From: Chloroflexota bacterium
GTDB lineage: Bacteria > Chloroflexota > Dehalococcoidia > Lucifugimonadales > GCA-2722455
Reading direction: 5' to 3'
Length of the DNA: 64,000 bases
NCBI GenBank assembly: GCA_002722455.1
Contig: PBMB01000025.1
Span: 1-64,000, forward strand
A program made the translations under genes and the position numbers. This document shows positions 32,875 to 42,198 of the stretch, piece by piece. A model generated the notes under the pieces. It saw only the letters and a program-made list of their open reading frames with translations, was not told the origin of the DNA and did no database searches. Position 1 is the stretch's first letter, and each line of letters starts with the position of its first letter.

Positions 32875-33975
32875 ATGTCGAATAAGAAAAGAAAAGAACA
32901 CGAAAGAGCAAATGAGTTAGTTATTGCTTTTACTGTCGGTTCTATTATTGATACAAAGAAGGCGGAAGAAGTCTTTAAAGAAAAAGGCACAAAAGCCTAT
33001 CATGAGATTTTAGAAAAACATAGAGAAAAGAACTCTATCTTTAAACCTGGTCCTGCTCTTGGGACGATGATGGGTCTAAGACGATTAAATGACGCTATTC
33101 CTGACGATGTTTTGAAGATTCGTTTTGTATTGGTATCAAAAATTGATCCAAACCCACATATTCACGCTGTATTAATGGATTCAATGCGTCATTATTTTGA
33201 AGAAAACAAAGTTGAAATGAATTATAACTATGGTTTCGATATGATTTCATTAACAGGTGGTGAAGACGTAACACCATTTTTGAAAGCAGTTGATACAGAC
33301 CTAGTATTTACAACTTCACAAGATTCAGCAAAAGAACTGTTTGTAGCAGGAATGAATTCAGTTTGTGTAGAAAACGTAGATTCAAAAACAAATGCTGAAC
33401 TTTATGAAAAGCGAAACGGTGATATTGTTCTATTTAGCGATTTTGACGGTGTAATGGGGGACGCTGACTCTGAGAAAGTGTTTCAAAAGGCAATTATTGA
33501 AAAAGTTGAACCAATTGGCGCATTTTTAGATCATGAGTCGTCATTGAAAGATATCCCAATGGAATTAGGTCCTTTAGGTCGAACAATTCAAAAACTAAGT
33601 CGTGCAGTTAAATATCAAAAACAGATTCAAATGAAGTCTGGTCAAAAACAAGATATTGAAGTAAAAATTGTTGTTGTTACGGCTCGTAGTGGTCAAGCAA
33701 TGGATCGTTTTTTCAATACATTGAGTTACCATAATATTGAAATCTCACAAGCTCATATGCTGCAAGGAACAAACAAAAATAATATTTTGTCTATCCTTGG
33801 TAAAATGAATCACGGTAAAACATTGTTGTTCTTTGATGATTCAAAAACACACTACACAAGAAGTTTACAATTAAAAGATATTGTATCTGTTTGGGTTCCA
33901 AATGACGAAAATACACCATTGGAAGAGGACGAAGAAGATAATGTTGAATCGGTAGGAAAAGCCTCAAACGAATAA
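32875..33975 (+). CDS. Cytosolic-type 5'-nucleotidase (PF06189-like)
   Basis: ATG at 32875 chosen (SD GAGGAG 9 bases upstream). 366 residues with the family's order of motifs: ELVIAFTVGSIIDTKKAEEVF, a GPALG...LNDAIP stretch, VLVSKIDPNPH...DSMRHY, then SLTGGEDVTPFLKAVDTDLV and a late DIVLFSDFDGVMGDADSEKVF. The last segment is the HAD-like Asp motif that accepts the phosphate. It dephosphorylates nucleoside monophosphates in the cytosol, for salvage or pool control. A nucleotide-pool role fits with the Tmk at 52441. The acidic C-terminal tail is unrecognised. Confidence 0.8.
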   Translation: MSNKKRKEHERANELVIAFTVGSIIDTKKAEEVFKEKGTKAYHEILEKHREKNSIFKPGPALGTMMGLRRLNDAIPDDVLKIRFVLVSKIDPNPHIHAVLMDSMRHYFEENKVEMNYNYGFDMISLTGGEDVTPFLKAVDTDLVFTTSQDSAKELFVAGMNSVCVENVDSKTNAELYEKRNGDIVLFSDFDGVMGDADSEKVFQKAIIEKVEPIGAFLDHESSLKDIPMELGPLGRTIQKLSRAVKYQKQIQMKSGQKQDIEVKIVVVTARSGQAMDRFFNTLSYHNIEISQAHMLQGTNKNNILSILGKMNHGKTLLFFDDSKTHYTRSLQLKDIVSVWVPNDENTPLEEDEEDNVESVGKASNE

Positions 33976-34041
33976 GAAGTACAATATAAAAAAATCGTTG
34001 TAGAGAGTTAACAGTTCAAAAACTAAAAGAGGTTATTTAAA

Positions 34042-34383
34042 ATGAAAATTGAGATTCAAAAATTTGATGAAAGCAGTGTTACAAGAAGTAAATTTAAAGT
34101 TGATGTTGAATTTTATTTTGGTGGTAGTGAATATCATACAGAAGAAGTTTATTTTAATAATGAAAATGAAGTCATTGATTTTTATAAAGCATTAAAAGAA
34201 GAATGTGCTCATTGGACTGATCATAATTCTATCAAAAATCAAGATTTAAAAGAAACTCTTGAATACATTATTGATGAAATGGGATTAACTGATGAAATTC
34301 GATTTGATGATGGTCTTGCTTCGTTTTCCATCTCATGGTTTGATGAGCATGGTCGAGAACATAAAGCAAAACTTATTAAATAA
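34042..34383 (+). CDS. Small hypothetical protein
   Basis: A 113-residue acidic alpha/beta protein of unknown family (FKVDVEFYFGGSEYHTEEVYF; SFSISWFDEHGREHKAKLI at the end). SD AGAGG lies before ATG, 66 bases behind the 5'-nucleotidase gene, with no terminator between them, so possibly on one transcript. A nine-codon mini-ORF and a terminator follow. Confidence 0.7.
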   Translation: MKIEIQKFDESSVTRSKFKVDVEFYFGGSEYHTEEVYFNNENEVIDFYKALKEECAHWTDHNSIKNQDLKETLEYIIDEMGLTDEIRFDDGLASFSISWFDEHGREHKAKLIK

Positions 34384-34406
34384 AGATTAAAAAAAAGGTA
34401 TTAATC

Positions 34407-34436
34407 ATGACAAAGCATTTTTATGTCGTGTCATAA
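34407..34436 (+). CDS. Nine-codon mini-ORF (MTKHFYVVS)
   Basis: An A-rich SD (AAAAGG) lies 8 bases before ATG, nine codons and TAA, between the 34042 gene and its terminator. This is the same position and length as the mini-ORF at 19980. Translation is unproven. Confidence 0.25.
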   Translation: MTKHFYVVS

Positions 34437-34474
34437 AACAGATTAAAAACGTTTAAAATTTATTGGTTTACAAT

Positions 34475-34511
34475 AAAAAAGGTTAGACAAGCGAAGGTCT
34501 AGCCTTTTTTA
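34475..34511 (+). terminator. Terminator of the 34042 transcript
   Basis: A 10-bp stem AAGGTTAGAC/GTCTAGCCTT (one G.U pair) with an 8-9-nt loop and six T. Confidence 0.85.
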
Positions 34512-34576
34512 TAAGTTCTTGATTTAGTTTATTTGGGTCTGACTTTTTTATTTTAAAATAAAATAAAAAATATTTA

Positions 34577-35002
34577 TTAATTCAAAGAATCTGTTTCAAA
34601 TATTTCAAAATGTTGAAACTTTGCTTTTTCATTGAAGCTAAGGTTTTTCAAAGAATAAACTTGTAATTTATCACCAATAGAAGATTTCATTGCAGTGCCT
34701 TGTAGTTCTAGAAATTTATCAGCAAGATAGCTATATTTACCTGCTGAAGAATACGTTTTTTCTTTTACTTCGGCTTCAAGTTCGGGATCGTTTATAAGCA
34801 AGTCAGTAATAGAAGGATATCCTTTTTTCCAAGCTAAAAGCATGCATTGCACAGATTGGTGATAACCACTAGGCACATAAAAGATGCCCCATTCTCTATC
34901 GTAAACAAACGGCTTAGATAAATCGGCTTCATCTAGTGGAACGGGATCACTAACATAACAGTCAACCATAGCCCAATTCATTTCATCTGTAATCTTTTTC
35001 AT
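34577..35002 (-). CDS. Hypothetical protein
   Basis: A 141-residue soluble protein of unknown family. A Trp-rich N-terminal half (NWAMVDCYVSDPVP; EWGIFYVPSGYHQSVQCMLL) is followed by a helical C-terminus. Purine-rich SD CGAGA. The upstream 190 bases (35003-35193) are AT-rich with no gene; a minus-strand TATAAT-like box lies near 35050. Confidence 0.68.
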   Translation of the reverse strand: MKKITDEMNWAMVDCYVSDPVPLDEADLSKPFVYDREWGIFYVPSGYHQSVQCMLLAWKKGYPSITDLLINDPELEAEVKEKTYSSAGKYSYLADKFLELQGTAMKSSIGDKLQVYSLKNLSFNEKAKFQHFEIFETDSLN

Positions 35003-35193
35003 ATTTTATTCTCGATTTTTATTTTAGATAATTAATTGTATAATATTTTTATTATATTTTCAATATTTTGTTTAATTAAAAGCGAAAACGACAATTGTTG
35101 TTTTTAAAGTTTTAATAATTTTAAAGCCTCAAATAAAGTCAAAAAATAAAAACAATGCTTGTCTGGGATTTGGGATTTTTCAAGTTTTAAAAA

Positions 35194-35838
35194 TTATTTT
35201 TTCTGATAAAATTCCATTCTTTTTTCAATGTTAACAAAATAATCATTAAACAATTCAATACCAAGCCAAAAGCGATTTAAAATTGCTGCGGCTTCAAGTG
35301 TGGAACCAATACCAGAACAAGGATCAAAAATTAATTCACCTTCTTTTGTATGATTTTCAATGATTTTTTTAAGTAATACTAATGGCTTTTCAGTAGGGTG
35401 AATTTTACTTCTACCACTGGGTGTTTCCCAAACAACATTTTTTAAAGATTCTTTTAATTCTCCTTTACTGGCAACAACACAACACTCTAAGCCAGATAAC
35501 CAAATGTATTGACCATTAACAGGACTAGGGTTTGTTTTACGCCAAATAGCTAAAGTACTTTCGAAACCGTTTTTATTAAGTAGATTTGAAAGATCGGAAA
35601 CTTGTTCACTAGCACAAAATATCATAACACTGTCTTTTGCAACTTTGGTGCAGCCCTCAATGAATTTATCCAAATCAAATTTTAATCCATCAGCTTCTTC
35701 TTTATCAAACTTTCTAATTCCATTGCTTTTACGAGAAACTACGTCATAAGGGATATCGGTAATAACGTGGTCAACTGAATTACTATCCATGTTCTCCATA
35801 AATTTTATACAGTCATCATTTATTATTTTATTTTTCAT
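35194..35838 (-). CDS. Orphan beta-class DNA (N4/N6) methyltransferase
   Basis: 214 residues. Motif IV comes first, DIPYDV (TDIPYD near residue 30, with Ile instead of the usual Pro in DPPY). A short target-recognition region follows, then HPTEKP and motif I FDPCSGIGST (near residue 170) with the G-I-E motif II. The IV-before-I order marks the beta class. It methylates exocyclic amino groups of A or C using SAM. No restriction endonuclease is adjacent, as is common in phage and plasmid methylases that mimic or block host restriction. It overlaps the 35828 gene by 11 bases. Confidence 0.9.
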   Translation of the reverse strand: MKNKIINDDCIKFMENMDSNSVDHVITDIPYDVVSRKSNGIRKFDKEEADGLKFDLDKFIEGCTKVAKDSVMIFCASEQVSDLSNLLNKNGFESTLAIWRKTNPSPVNGQYIWLSGLECCVVASKGELKESLKNVVWETPSGRSKIHPTEKPLVLLKKIIENHTKEGELIFDPCSGIGSTLEAAAILNRFWLGIELFNDYFVNIEKRMEFYQKK

Positions 35839-36241
35839 ATGTTGATACTTCCCTTTTTAATTCTGTTGCTAATTTTAAAATATCTTTATCGTCTGAAACA
35901 ATTCTTTCTAATTCATTGGAACTGGTGTTAATAATATGTTTTAAAAAATCTGATTTAGAATCATATTCATAAAATGTGTTTTTACAATGCTCATTAAAAG
36001 TTCCTTTTTTGCCTTTTTTCTTGCCATAAATATAAAAAGAATTTTCACCATTTATTTTAGCAACAAATAAACGAGTAGTATAATCATCATTAACCATGTC
36101 AGCTCTGGTTTCACTCAATGTTTCGATAGAAACTTTAACATATAAAGTTCCTAAATTAAGTTTTTTAATATTCTCGTTGGTTTCTCTGTATTCAGAGTAT
36201 TCTGTGTCTTCTAAGATCATTAAATCTATTCTTTGTTCCAT
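35828..36241 (-). CDS. Hypothetical protein, coupled to the methyltransferase
   Basis: A 137-residue acidic alpha/beta protein, family unknown. It begins with an acidic strand region (MEQRIDLMILEDTEY) and later has FVAKINGENSFYIYGKKKGK. It overlaps the methyltransferase start by 11 bases, so the two are coupled. It could be a specificity or restriction-like partner, but nothing in the sequence shows a nuclease motif. Confidence 0.68.
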   Translation of the reverse strand: MEQRIDLMILEDTEYSEYRETNENIKKLNLGTLYVKVSIETLSETRADMVNDDYTTRLFVAKINGENSFYIYGKKKGKKGTFNEHCKNTFYEYDSKSDFLKHIINTSSNELERIVSDDKDILKLATELKREVSTYEK

Positions 36242-36440
36242 TAGTTTTCCTTGTTATTGTGCGTTTTTAATTGCTAAATAATGTTTTTAATATTATAAAA
36301 TCAAAAGCTAAAAATATCATTAAATAAAAAAAAAGTCAAAATAGAAAACAAGAAGAAAATCCTAAAACAAAGGTCTTGTATAACAACAATAAAAATAAGG
36401 TTTTAATATACATATTTTGTTACATTTATATTAAAAATAA

Positions 36441-36473
36441 ATGAAAAGTTTTTTATTCTTGAGTTTCTGATAA
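36441..36473 (+). promoter_or_regulatory. Possible sigma28-like promoter before the chemoreceptor
   Basis: AAAAGTTT (36444-36451) and TCTGATAA (36466-36473) resemble the sigma28 elements TAAAGTTT and GCCGATAA, but the spacing (about 14) is longer than the usual 11. Flagellar-type control would make sense for a chemoreceptor. Weak. The rest of 36242-36440 shows only the AT-rich divergent upstream of the 35828 gene. Confidence 0.3.
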
Positions 36474-36506
36474 TAATCTAAAACAATAACTTTGAGGGGA
36501 AATTTT

Positions 36507-38129
36507 GTGGATAAATTAAGAGAGTTATCAATAAAGAAATTAATGTCATTGGCTTTTATCATAACAAGCCTTTCTTTTTTCATTATCTGTGCATCAGTTT
36601 TTAAATCTAATTCAGAAATAAAAAATAATACAAAATGGGTTAACCATACTTATGACGTAATGCTTTTAGTTGAGAAAGCGACACAAGAATTGGTAAACAT
36701 AGAAACAGGTTATCGTGGTTATATGGTAACAGGTAATCAAGATTTCTTAGAACCTTATTATTCAGGAAAAATAGATATAGATAAATATTTAAATAAATTA
36801 TTGTCTTTGACAAGTGATAATAAATCACAAACAATAACATTTACAGAAATAAAAGATAAAGTGTCCTCTTGGAATGAAAATATTTTAAATAAAGGTCAGT
36901 TAATTAGAAAAACAAGATCAGATTCAGAAGTAAAAGATTTCGTATCAGCCAAAACAGGTAAAGCATATGTAGATGGTATTAGAGAATTATTAAAAGTAGC
37001 TTATGATAGAGAAGCAGTTTTAATAGATATGAGAATAAAAGAGAAGCAAGATTCATTAAGCCAATTAAAAAATATGAGCATTATTTTTTTATTGATAGGT
37101 ATTTCATTATCAGGTCTTATTTTATATTTTGTAAATAGGGCAATTAATAAAAATATAAATGAAGTTTCAAATGCTATTAATTTATTATCGACAGGTGAAT
37201 TAAAAGAAATAGATATAAAATCAAAAAATAATGAATTTTACAAAATGAAGAAGGAGTATAATTTAAGTGTGATTAAGATATCAAAAATAGTTTCAGATAT
37301 AGACCATAAAGCAGATAAAGTAGATAGAGCTTCGGGAGAATTATCAAAAGTAACAGAGTCAACAGTGGCAAATAGTCAAGAAGAATTAACTCAAATGAAC
37401 GAAATATCAACGGCAATAAGTGAATTATCGAGCACTTCAAAAGAAGTATCATTAAATGCTGAGAATGCAGAAGAGCAAACACGGTTAGCTATTGAGTATG
37501 TAGGTAAAGGTAGTTCAGATTTAGAAGCGTCAATAGGTCTTACAGACTCAATAAATAATTCTGTTCATGAAACTGCGAAAATGGTTGAAGAATTAAAGAA
37601 CAGCGCATTAAACATCAGTGAAGTGACAAATGTAATTAATGATATTTCAGATCAAACAAACTTATTAGCTCTTAATGCAGCAATAGAAGCAGCAAGAGCA
37701 GGAGAAGCGGGAAGGGGGTTCGCAGTAGTAGCAGATGAAGTTCGTGGCTTGGCAGGAAAAACACAAAAAGCAACGCAAAGTATTCAAGAAATAGTAGAAA
37801 AACTTCAATCTCAAACGGAAACAGTGAATATTAATATGGCTAATAATGTGTCTGCGATTAGAGAATCTGCTGAATTAACAAACAATGTTAAAACTTCATT
37901 TAATGATATTGTGGATTCAGTTCAATCTATATCGGATATCAATACATTGGTGGCAACAGCTTCGGCACAGCAACATGCAGTAACAGAAGATATAGCAAAA
38001 AATACGATAAAAACATTTGATCTAGTAAATGAAAATGTAAGAATGCTGTCTGAAAATCAAAATTCAGTATTGTCTCTGAAAAACTTGGCAGAAGGTCAGA
38101 AAGAAGAAATATCTTTCTTTAAAAAATAA
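36507..38129 (+). CDS. Methyl-accepting chemotaxis protein with CHASE3 sensor
   Basis: GTG at 36507 chosen (SD GAGGGG 7 bases upstream); the in-frame TTG at 36492 is rejected. 540 residues: TM1 (about 10-32), a periplasmic CHASE3 domain (about 40-185) with [22 protein letters not shown]2 (about 192-212), HAMP, then the helical MCP signalling hairpin. The conserved tip (about 390-430) reads [20 protein letters not shown] and [15 protein letters not shown]. It senses an envelope-side signal and controls CheA/flagellar motion. No che genes are nearby, so it must use host chemotaxis machinery. Confidence 0.95.
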   Translation: MDKLRELSIKKLMSLAFIITSLSFFIICASVFKSNSEIKNNTKWVNHTYDVMLLVEKATQELVNIETGYRGYMVTGNQDFLEPYYSGKIDIDKYLNKLLSLTSDNKSQTITFTEIKDKVSSWNENILNKGQLIRKTRSDSEVKDFVSAKTGKAYVDGIRELLKVAYDREAVLIDMRIKEKQDSLSQLKNMSIIFLLIGISLSGLILYFVNRAINKNINEVSNAINLLSTGELKEIDIKSKNNEFYKMKKEYNLSVIKISKIVSDIDHKADKVDRASGELSKVTESTVANSQEELTQMNEISTAISELSSTSKEVSLNAENAEEQTRLAIEYVGKGSSDLEASIGLTDSINNSVHETAKMVEELKNSALNISEVTNVINDISDQTNLLALNAAIEAARAGEAGRGFAVVADEVRGLAGKTQKATQSIQEIVEKLQSQTETVNINMANNVSAIRESAELTNNVKTSFNDIVDSVQSISDINTLVATASAQQHAVTEDIAKNTIKTFDLVNENVRMLSENQNSVLSLKNLAEGQKEEISFFKK

Positions 38130-38138
38130 CAAAATAAA

Positions 38139-38160
38139 GAGACAGCATCATACTGTCTCA
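38139..38160. terminator. Shared terminator of convergent genes
   Basis: GAGACAG/CTGTCTC stem with a 7-nt loop follows the chemoreceptor gene. It also contains the last codons and TGA of the opposing pseudogene (38148). Confidence 0.65.
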
Positions 38161-38426
38161 TTTTCCATTAATTTAATTTCAATTTTATGAGTCCGAAAAT
38201 CACCATTGCCACTTGCATGAACTTCATAAAGACGATCATCAATTTTCAATTCTACATAAGTGCCGTCTTCAAGAATGATATCTTCTTATGGAATATCAAA
38301 CAATTCTAAGAACTCATTCATAGTCTCAGTATTGTCGGCTACCTCATGTTCGGTGTCAAACAAAACAAGAACTTCTGCATAATGTGTCAGTGTAACTTTA
38401 ATACTTTCAAAATCTGGGAAATTCAT
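38148..38426 (-). pseudogene. Small gene interrupted by an in-frame TAA
   Basis: On the minus strand, ATG at 38426 (SD AAAAGG 7 bases upstream; promoter TTGTGT-17-TATCAT at 38463-38491) opens a frame of 92 sense-like codons to TGA at 38148. One in-frame TAA interrupts it at 38286-38288 (codon 47). Both halves keep coding composition: MNFPDFESIKVTLTHYAEVL upstream; GTYVELKIDDRLYEVHASGN downstream. A single CAA-to-TAA or GAA-to-TAA change explains it. The alternatives are a sequencing error, or readthrough of the ochre codon. It fills the 448-base gap between the chemoreceptor and the 38578 gene. Confidence 0.7.
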
Positions 38427-38577
38427 GTAAGGACCTTTTATTTGCTTTAAATCATAGGATTAATGATATCAAAAACTTCGAAACAACACAACAAAAATAA
38501 TTAAATATTTGATATAAAAATAAAAAAATGGTAGTATAATAACATTAGGATAAAATAATATATTAAAAGGTTTAGGG

Positions 38578-41127
38578 ATGAACAAAAAAAATGCGTTTAA
38601 GAACGGGATACTTGCAGTATTAATATCGGGAAATGTTAATGCAGAAAGCTTTGTATCAATCGTTTATAAAGAAAGATATTTAGTCGAAAAACTACCTTGG
38701 AGTATTTGGCAAAATCAAGGTGGTTTATACGATTGTACAGATTGGTTGCCAATGCCATCAACTGTTGATTTAGGGAAATCTTATAATCAAACGAAAACGT
38801 GTAAACAAAATCAATTTAGAACAAGAGCAGAAGAAATAGAGACAAGGATTGAGTTAGAAAAAACGTCAAGGTCTGCTGTTGGAACAAAGAATTTTATAAC
38901 AGGAACAAGAAAAACTAAGTGGTCTTCTTGGAGTGACACAGGTGTTTATTTTGATTGTGCTGTATGGTCGCCTAATGTTACAGAGAAAGATTATGGAGAA
39001 TCTTTTACACAAACAAGAAACTGTTCTCAAAACCAAGAAAAAACAAGAGAGTTATACAATGTCTGGGCTGATGGTTCAGAGACTTTAAAAGAAGTAGAAA
39101 AAGAAACTCAGACAATATCAGAGCAAGACTCTCAACAAGCAGTAGGTTCAAACAACATCATTGTTTCAACAAGAAATGGTGATTGGAGTAATTGGAGCGA
39201 TTCTGGTTCTCATTTTAATTGCCTTGGATGGAGTCCTGACGTTTCAAATAAACCTTATGGTGAAATATTTACACAAACTCGTGATTGTTCTCAGAATCAA
39301 ACAAGAAATAGAAATATATTTAACGTATGGGCTGACGGTTCAGAAACCCTTAACACAACAGAGACAGGCTCTCAAACAATTACAATTGAAGATACTCAAC
39401 AAGCAACAGGCACAGATAACTTTATAGCTTCAATTAGAACAGAAGAATGGAGTTTTTGGTTTAATAATGGTTCAGTGCATACTTGTGATACTTGGAGTCC
39501 TGACGTTTCAACTAAACCTTATGGTGAAATATTTACACAAACTCGTGATTGCTTACAGGATCAAACAAGAACTAGAACAACTTTTAATGTTTGGGCTGAT
39601 GGAACAGAAACAGAATTGTCTACGGAAACAAGTTCTCAAACAATATCAGTAGAAGATACACAACAAGCAACAGGAACAGTTAATTTCATTGCTTCTGAAA
39701 GAGAAGCCGATTGGTCTTTATGGAGAAATATAGGTTCAGCTTATGACTGTACAGATTGGAGTCCAAATATAGATAGTATTCCAACAGGTCAAGAAGTAGT
39801 TCAGACAAGAGATTGTTCTCAAAATCAAGAAAAAGAAAGAATCGTTTATAATGTCTGGGCTGATACAACTGAGACTGTAAATAGAGTTGAACAAGAAAAG
39901 AAAACAGTTTCAGTGACAGAAAATAAAAAGATAAATGGTTCTCAACCACAAATATCAATAGCAAATAAAACAATTGAAGAAAAAGATAATGATTTTACAA
40001 CAAATATTTCAATAACATTAGATAAAGCTTCTTCTTTACCAGTAACAATAAATTACACAACAGAAGATATAAGTGCTATTGCTGGTTCTGATTATGTTGC
40101 TAAGAGTGGAACTTTGACATTTGACCCAGGTCAAACGAGCAAAAACATAACTCTAACTGTTTTAGGTGATTACAACTTTGAATTAAGTGAATCATTAAAA
40201 GTTAAATTATCAAATGCAACAAACGCTGAGTTTACAAATACAGAATCTATTGTGAATATCACGAATAATGACGTTATTTATAAATTTAATGTATTACCAC
40301 TTTACGGTATCGTTGAATATAATGACGGTAGCGGTTGGGAACAAGTTTTAGAAAATACAGAATATTCAAAACAATTTGATTTTAGATATAACCCAACTGC
40401 AGAAGATGTTTTAGCAGTATCAAGAGACATTAAGGTTGGTTCATTTGATACAGATCCTTCAACGCCTTATTATGCAGATGGTAATCACTCAATAACGGAT
40501 TGGGGAACAGTATCAGGTGACACAGCAGTATTTGTAGAGAATGGTGTAACAGTGACAACAAGAGTAACACAAGGTAACTTAGCATTTGCTAATAGACCTG
40601 GCACTGCGACTGGTGTTGGTTTAGGTTCTTCTCTTGTAATTTCTCACGAAATAAGAGCAGGAATAGACTTAGAAATAACATTGGCAGGTGATTTCTTGAA
40701 TGATGTAGAAATTGTTGCTGACGGTTTAGGTGGTTGTTATGATATAGGAACAACTTGTGAGACGAAAGTAGAAATAGATGCTTATGATTTCAGTGGTAAC
40801 TTCTTGGGTTCACAAGGTGGCTATCGTCAAGCAACAAGTAATGAGCATGGTGAAGCATTTATTGATAGCTATTACTTTACAGGTGATACAGCAATTCAAA
40901 AATTCGTTATTAAAAATATAGCAACAAATATTGGCGGTGCAAACCCTGATCTAAAATCTGGTGCAAACCCGTTTTTGAATATGACAATATCCAGATCGGC
41001 ATTTGAAGTTATGGATTATAAGATAATAAACAAGAATGGTAGCGAAGAAACAGCAACTTTACGATTAAACATCAATGAAGGAACTGCAAATGTTAATGTC
41101 GATATGAATGATATATTAAAAAAATAA
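38578..41127 (+). CDS. Large secreted protein: five TSP1-like repeats plus Calx-beta domain
   Basis: 849 residues. An N-terminal export signal (about 1-21, ending GNVNA) is followed by five modules of 74-89 residues starting near 41, 115, 202, 289 and 378. Each reads W-S-x-W, C-x-x-W-S/L-P, G-x-x-F-T-Q-T-R-x-C-x-Q-x-Q-x-x-R, then V-W-A-D-G-S-E-T. A Calx-beta domain follows (about 457-566; TINYTTEDISAIAGSDYVAK, then GTLTFDPGQTSKNITLTVL). The C-terminal ~280 residues are beta-rich and unrecognised, with a Cys pair (GGCYDIGTTCE). Likely a calcium-dependent adhesin or surface-binding protein; the TSP1-like unit is shared with the 12325 protein. Confidence 0.88.
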   Translation: MNKKNAFKNGILAVLISGNVNAESFVSIVYKERYLVEKLPWSIWQNQGGLYDCTDWLPMPSTVDLGKSYNQTKTCKQNQFRTRAEEIETRIELEKTSRSAVGTKNFITGTRKTKWSSWSDTGVYFDCAVWSPNVTEKDYGESFTQTRNCSQNQEKTRELYNVWADGSETLKEVEKETQTISEQDSQQAVGSNNIIVSTRNGDWSNWSDSGSHFNCLGWSPDVSNKPYGEIFTQTRDCSQNQTRNRNIFNVWADGSETLNTTETGSQTITIEDTQQATGTDNFIASIRTEEWSFWFNNGSVHTCDTWSPDVSTKPYGEIFTQTRDCLQDQTRTRTTFNVWADGTETELSTETSSQTISVEDTQQATGTVNFIASEREADWSLWRNIGSAYDCTDWSPNIDSIPTGQEVVQTRDCSQNQEKERIVYNVWADTTETVNRVEQEKKTVSVTENKKINGSQPQISIANKTIEEKDNDFTTNISITLDKASSLPVTINYTTEDISAIAGSDYVAKSGTLTFDPGQTSKNITLTVLGDYNFELSESLKVKLSNATNAEFTNTESIVNITNNDVIYKFNVLPLYGIVEYNDGSGWEQVLENTEYSKQFDFRYNPTAEDVLAVSRDIKVGSFDTDPSTPYYADGNHSITDWGTVSGDTAVFVENGVTVTTRVTQGNLAFANRPGTATGVGLGSSLVISHEIRAGIDLEITLAGDFLNDVEIVADGLGGCYDIGTTCETKVEIDAYDFSGNFLGSQGGYRQATSNEHGEAFIDSYYFTGDTAIQKFVIKNIATNIGGANPDLKSGANPFLNMTISRSAFEVMDYKIINKNGSEETATLRLNINEGTANVNVDMNDILKK
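38698..39940 (+). repeat. Five tandem TSP1-like coding repeats
   Basis: Modules of about 220-270 bp; copies three and four are nearly identical over the P-Y-G-E-I-F-T-Q-T-R-D-C stretch, indicating fairly recent duplication or conversion. Confidence 0.8.
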
Positions 41128-41158
41128 ATAAAAAGGAAGAGAAATCAAAATTTTACAT

Positions 41159-41190
41159 AAAAGGTTAAACAAAATTTGTTTGACCTTTTT
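41159..41190 (+). terminator. Terminator of the 38578 gene
   Basis: AAAAGGTTAAACA/TGTTTGACCTTTT stem (one mismatch-like G.T) with an AT loop and a T-run. Confidence 0.8.
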
Positions 41191-41192
41191 TA

Positions 41193-41221
41193 TTGCTTAT
41201 GTTTCTTTGTAATGATATAAT
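41193..41221 (+). promoter_or_regulatory. Promoter of the 41263-42191 pair
   Basis: TTGCTT, 17 bp, TATAAT; 42 bases to the ATG. Confidence 0.75.
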
Positions 41222-41262
41222 TACCACAATATTTCAGAACAAATAAACAAGGTATTGAAAAA

Positions 41263-42198
41263 ATGAAACTCAATGATTTTGAAAAAGAATATCTTATTAA
41301 CTCGATTTTTAAAGAGTTGATTAGTCGCTATCAAAATATTTCAATAAGCAAAAAAAATGGTGTTTTGGGAGCAATGCAATACGACAACTTGATTGATGAA
41401 TTTGGTCTTCAAGACTTAACTTCGGAATCAAAAATGCCATCTGCCAATGCTTTTGACGGTTTTGAAAGATTGCGTGATTACAATCATCTTTTTTCTAATT
41501 ATGTAAGTCTTTTAATCGAAAAAGGCAATCAAACAATTTACCCGTCAAAAGAAAGCTTTCTCAAAAATCTTTTTATTAAAGGTAAATATACGTTATTAAA
41601 TTTTTCATATGCTTCTGAAATTATGGAAGTGACGTTTGAAGACGGTGAAAAAGGAGATATCGCAATTATTGGTGAACAAAGAGATAAAAATGTTCATACA
41701 AGAATCAGAAAAGGTTTGACTGTAAGAGTGTTTGATTTTTATATTGATTCACATGAAGCATTCTTCTCAGGTAAACACCTTTACACAATGAGCTTAGAAA
41801 ATGTATCCGATCAAGATTTCGAAAAACTGTTTAAAGCTTCACGATTTGAATATTCAAATGAAGATTATAACAGATATTATGAAGGTGATTTGAATAGATT
41901 TATCAGAACAATGATTGAAAAAGGATCGAAGTATGATTCAGAGCACAGTGAAGAAATTACAGGTGTAGTGCCTTCGGTATTGTCTTCCAATAAAAGAAAT
42001 GGTTTTTACTTTAAGGATATAGAATCAAACCAAATGACTTTTAAAGATGAGTCTGATACTGATTTTATTCCTGAAAACGGTCTTTATGTTGGCGATTATA
42101 TTATATTGAGAAATACAAAAATTGAAATTGTAGATATTATTATCAACTCTTATAGAGAACAACTTATTTGTTATAAAAAGGTTCAAAACAATGATTGA
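41263..42198 (+). CDS. Hypothetical protein, paralogue A of a tandem pair
   Basis: 311 residues, family unknown. It shares with its downstream neighbour I-Y-x-S-x-x-x-F-L-x-x-L, then R-V-F-D/K...L-x-S/T-x-SLEN-V/I-S-x-x-D-F-x-K-L-F, and a charged N-terminal helix. The two genes overlap by 8 bases and are coupled. The core has a basic patch (RTRIRKGLTVRVF in paraphrase: T-R-I-R-K-G). SD AAGG lies before ATG. Likely a duplicated gene whose products form a heterodimer, which is inference. Confidence 0.75.
   Translation: MKLNDFEKEYLINSIFKELISRYQNISISKKNGVLGAMQYDNLIDEFGLQDLTSESKMPSANAFDGFERLRDYNHLFSNYVSLLIEKGNQTIYPSKESFLKNLFIKGKYTLLNFSYASEIMEVTFEDGEKGDIAIIGEQRDKNVHTRIRKGLTVRVFDFYIDSHEAFFSGKHLYTMSLENVSDQDFEKLFKASRFEYSNEDYNRYYEGDLNRFIRTMIEKGSKYDSEHSEEITGVVPSVLSSNKRNGFYFKDIESNQMTFKDESDTDFIPENGLYVGDYIILRNTKIEIVDIIINSYREQLICYKKVQNND

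Noticed and set aside
36492-36494. TTG start of the chemoreceptor
   Set aside because: The SD GAGGGG lies between it and the GTG at 36507, which therefore is the start.
39161-39973. Overlapping frames in the TSP1-like repeats of the 38578 gene
   Set aside because: They are shadows of the strongly repeated coding region in other frames and lack ribosome sites.
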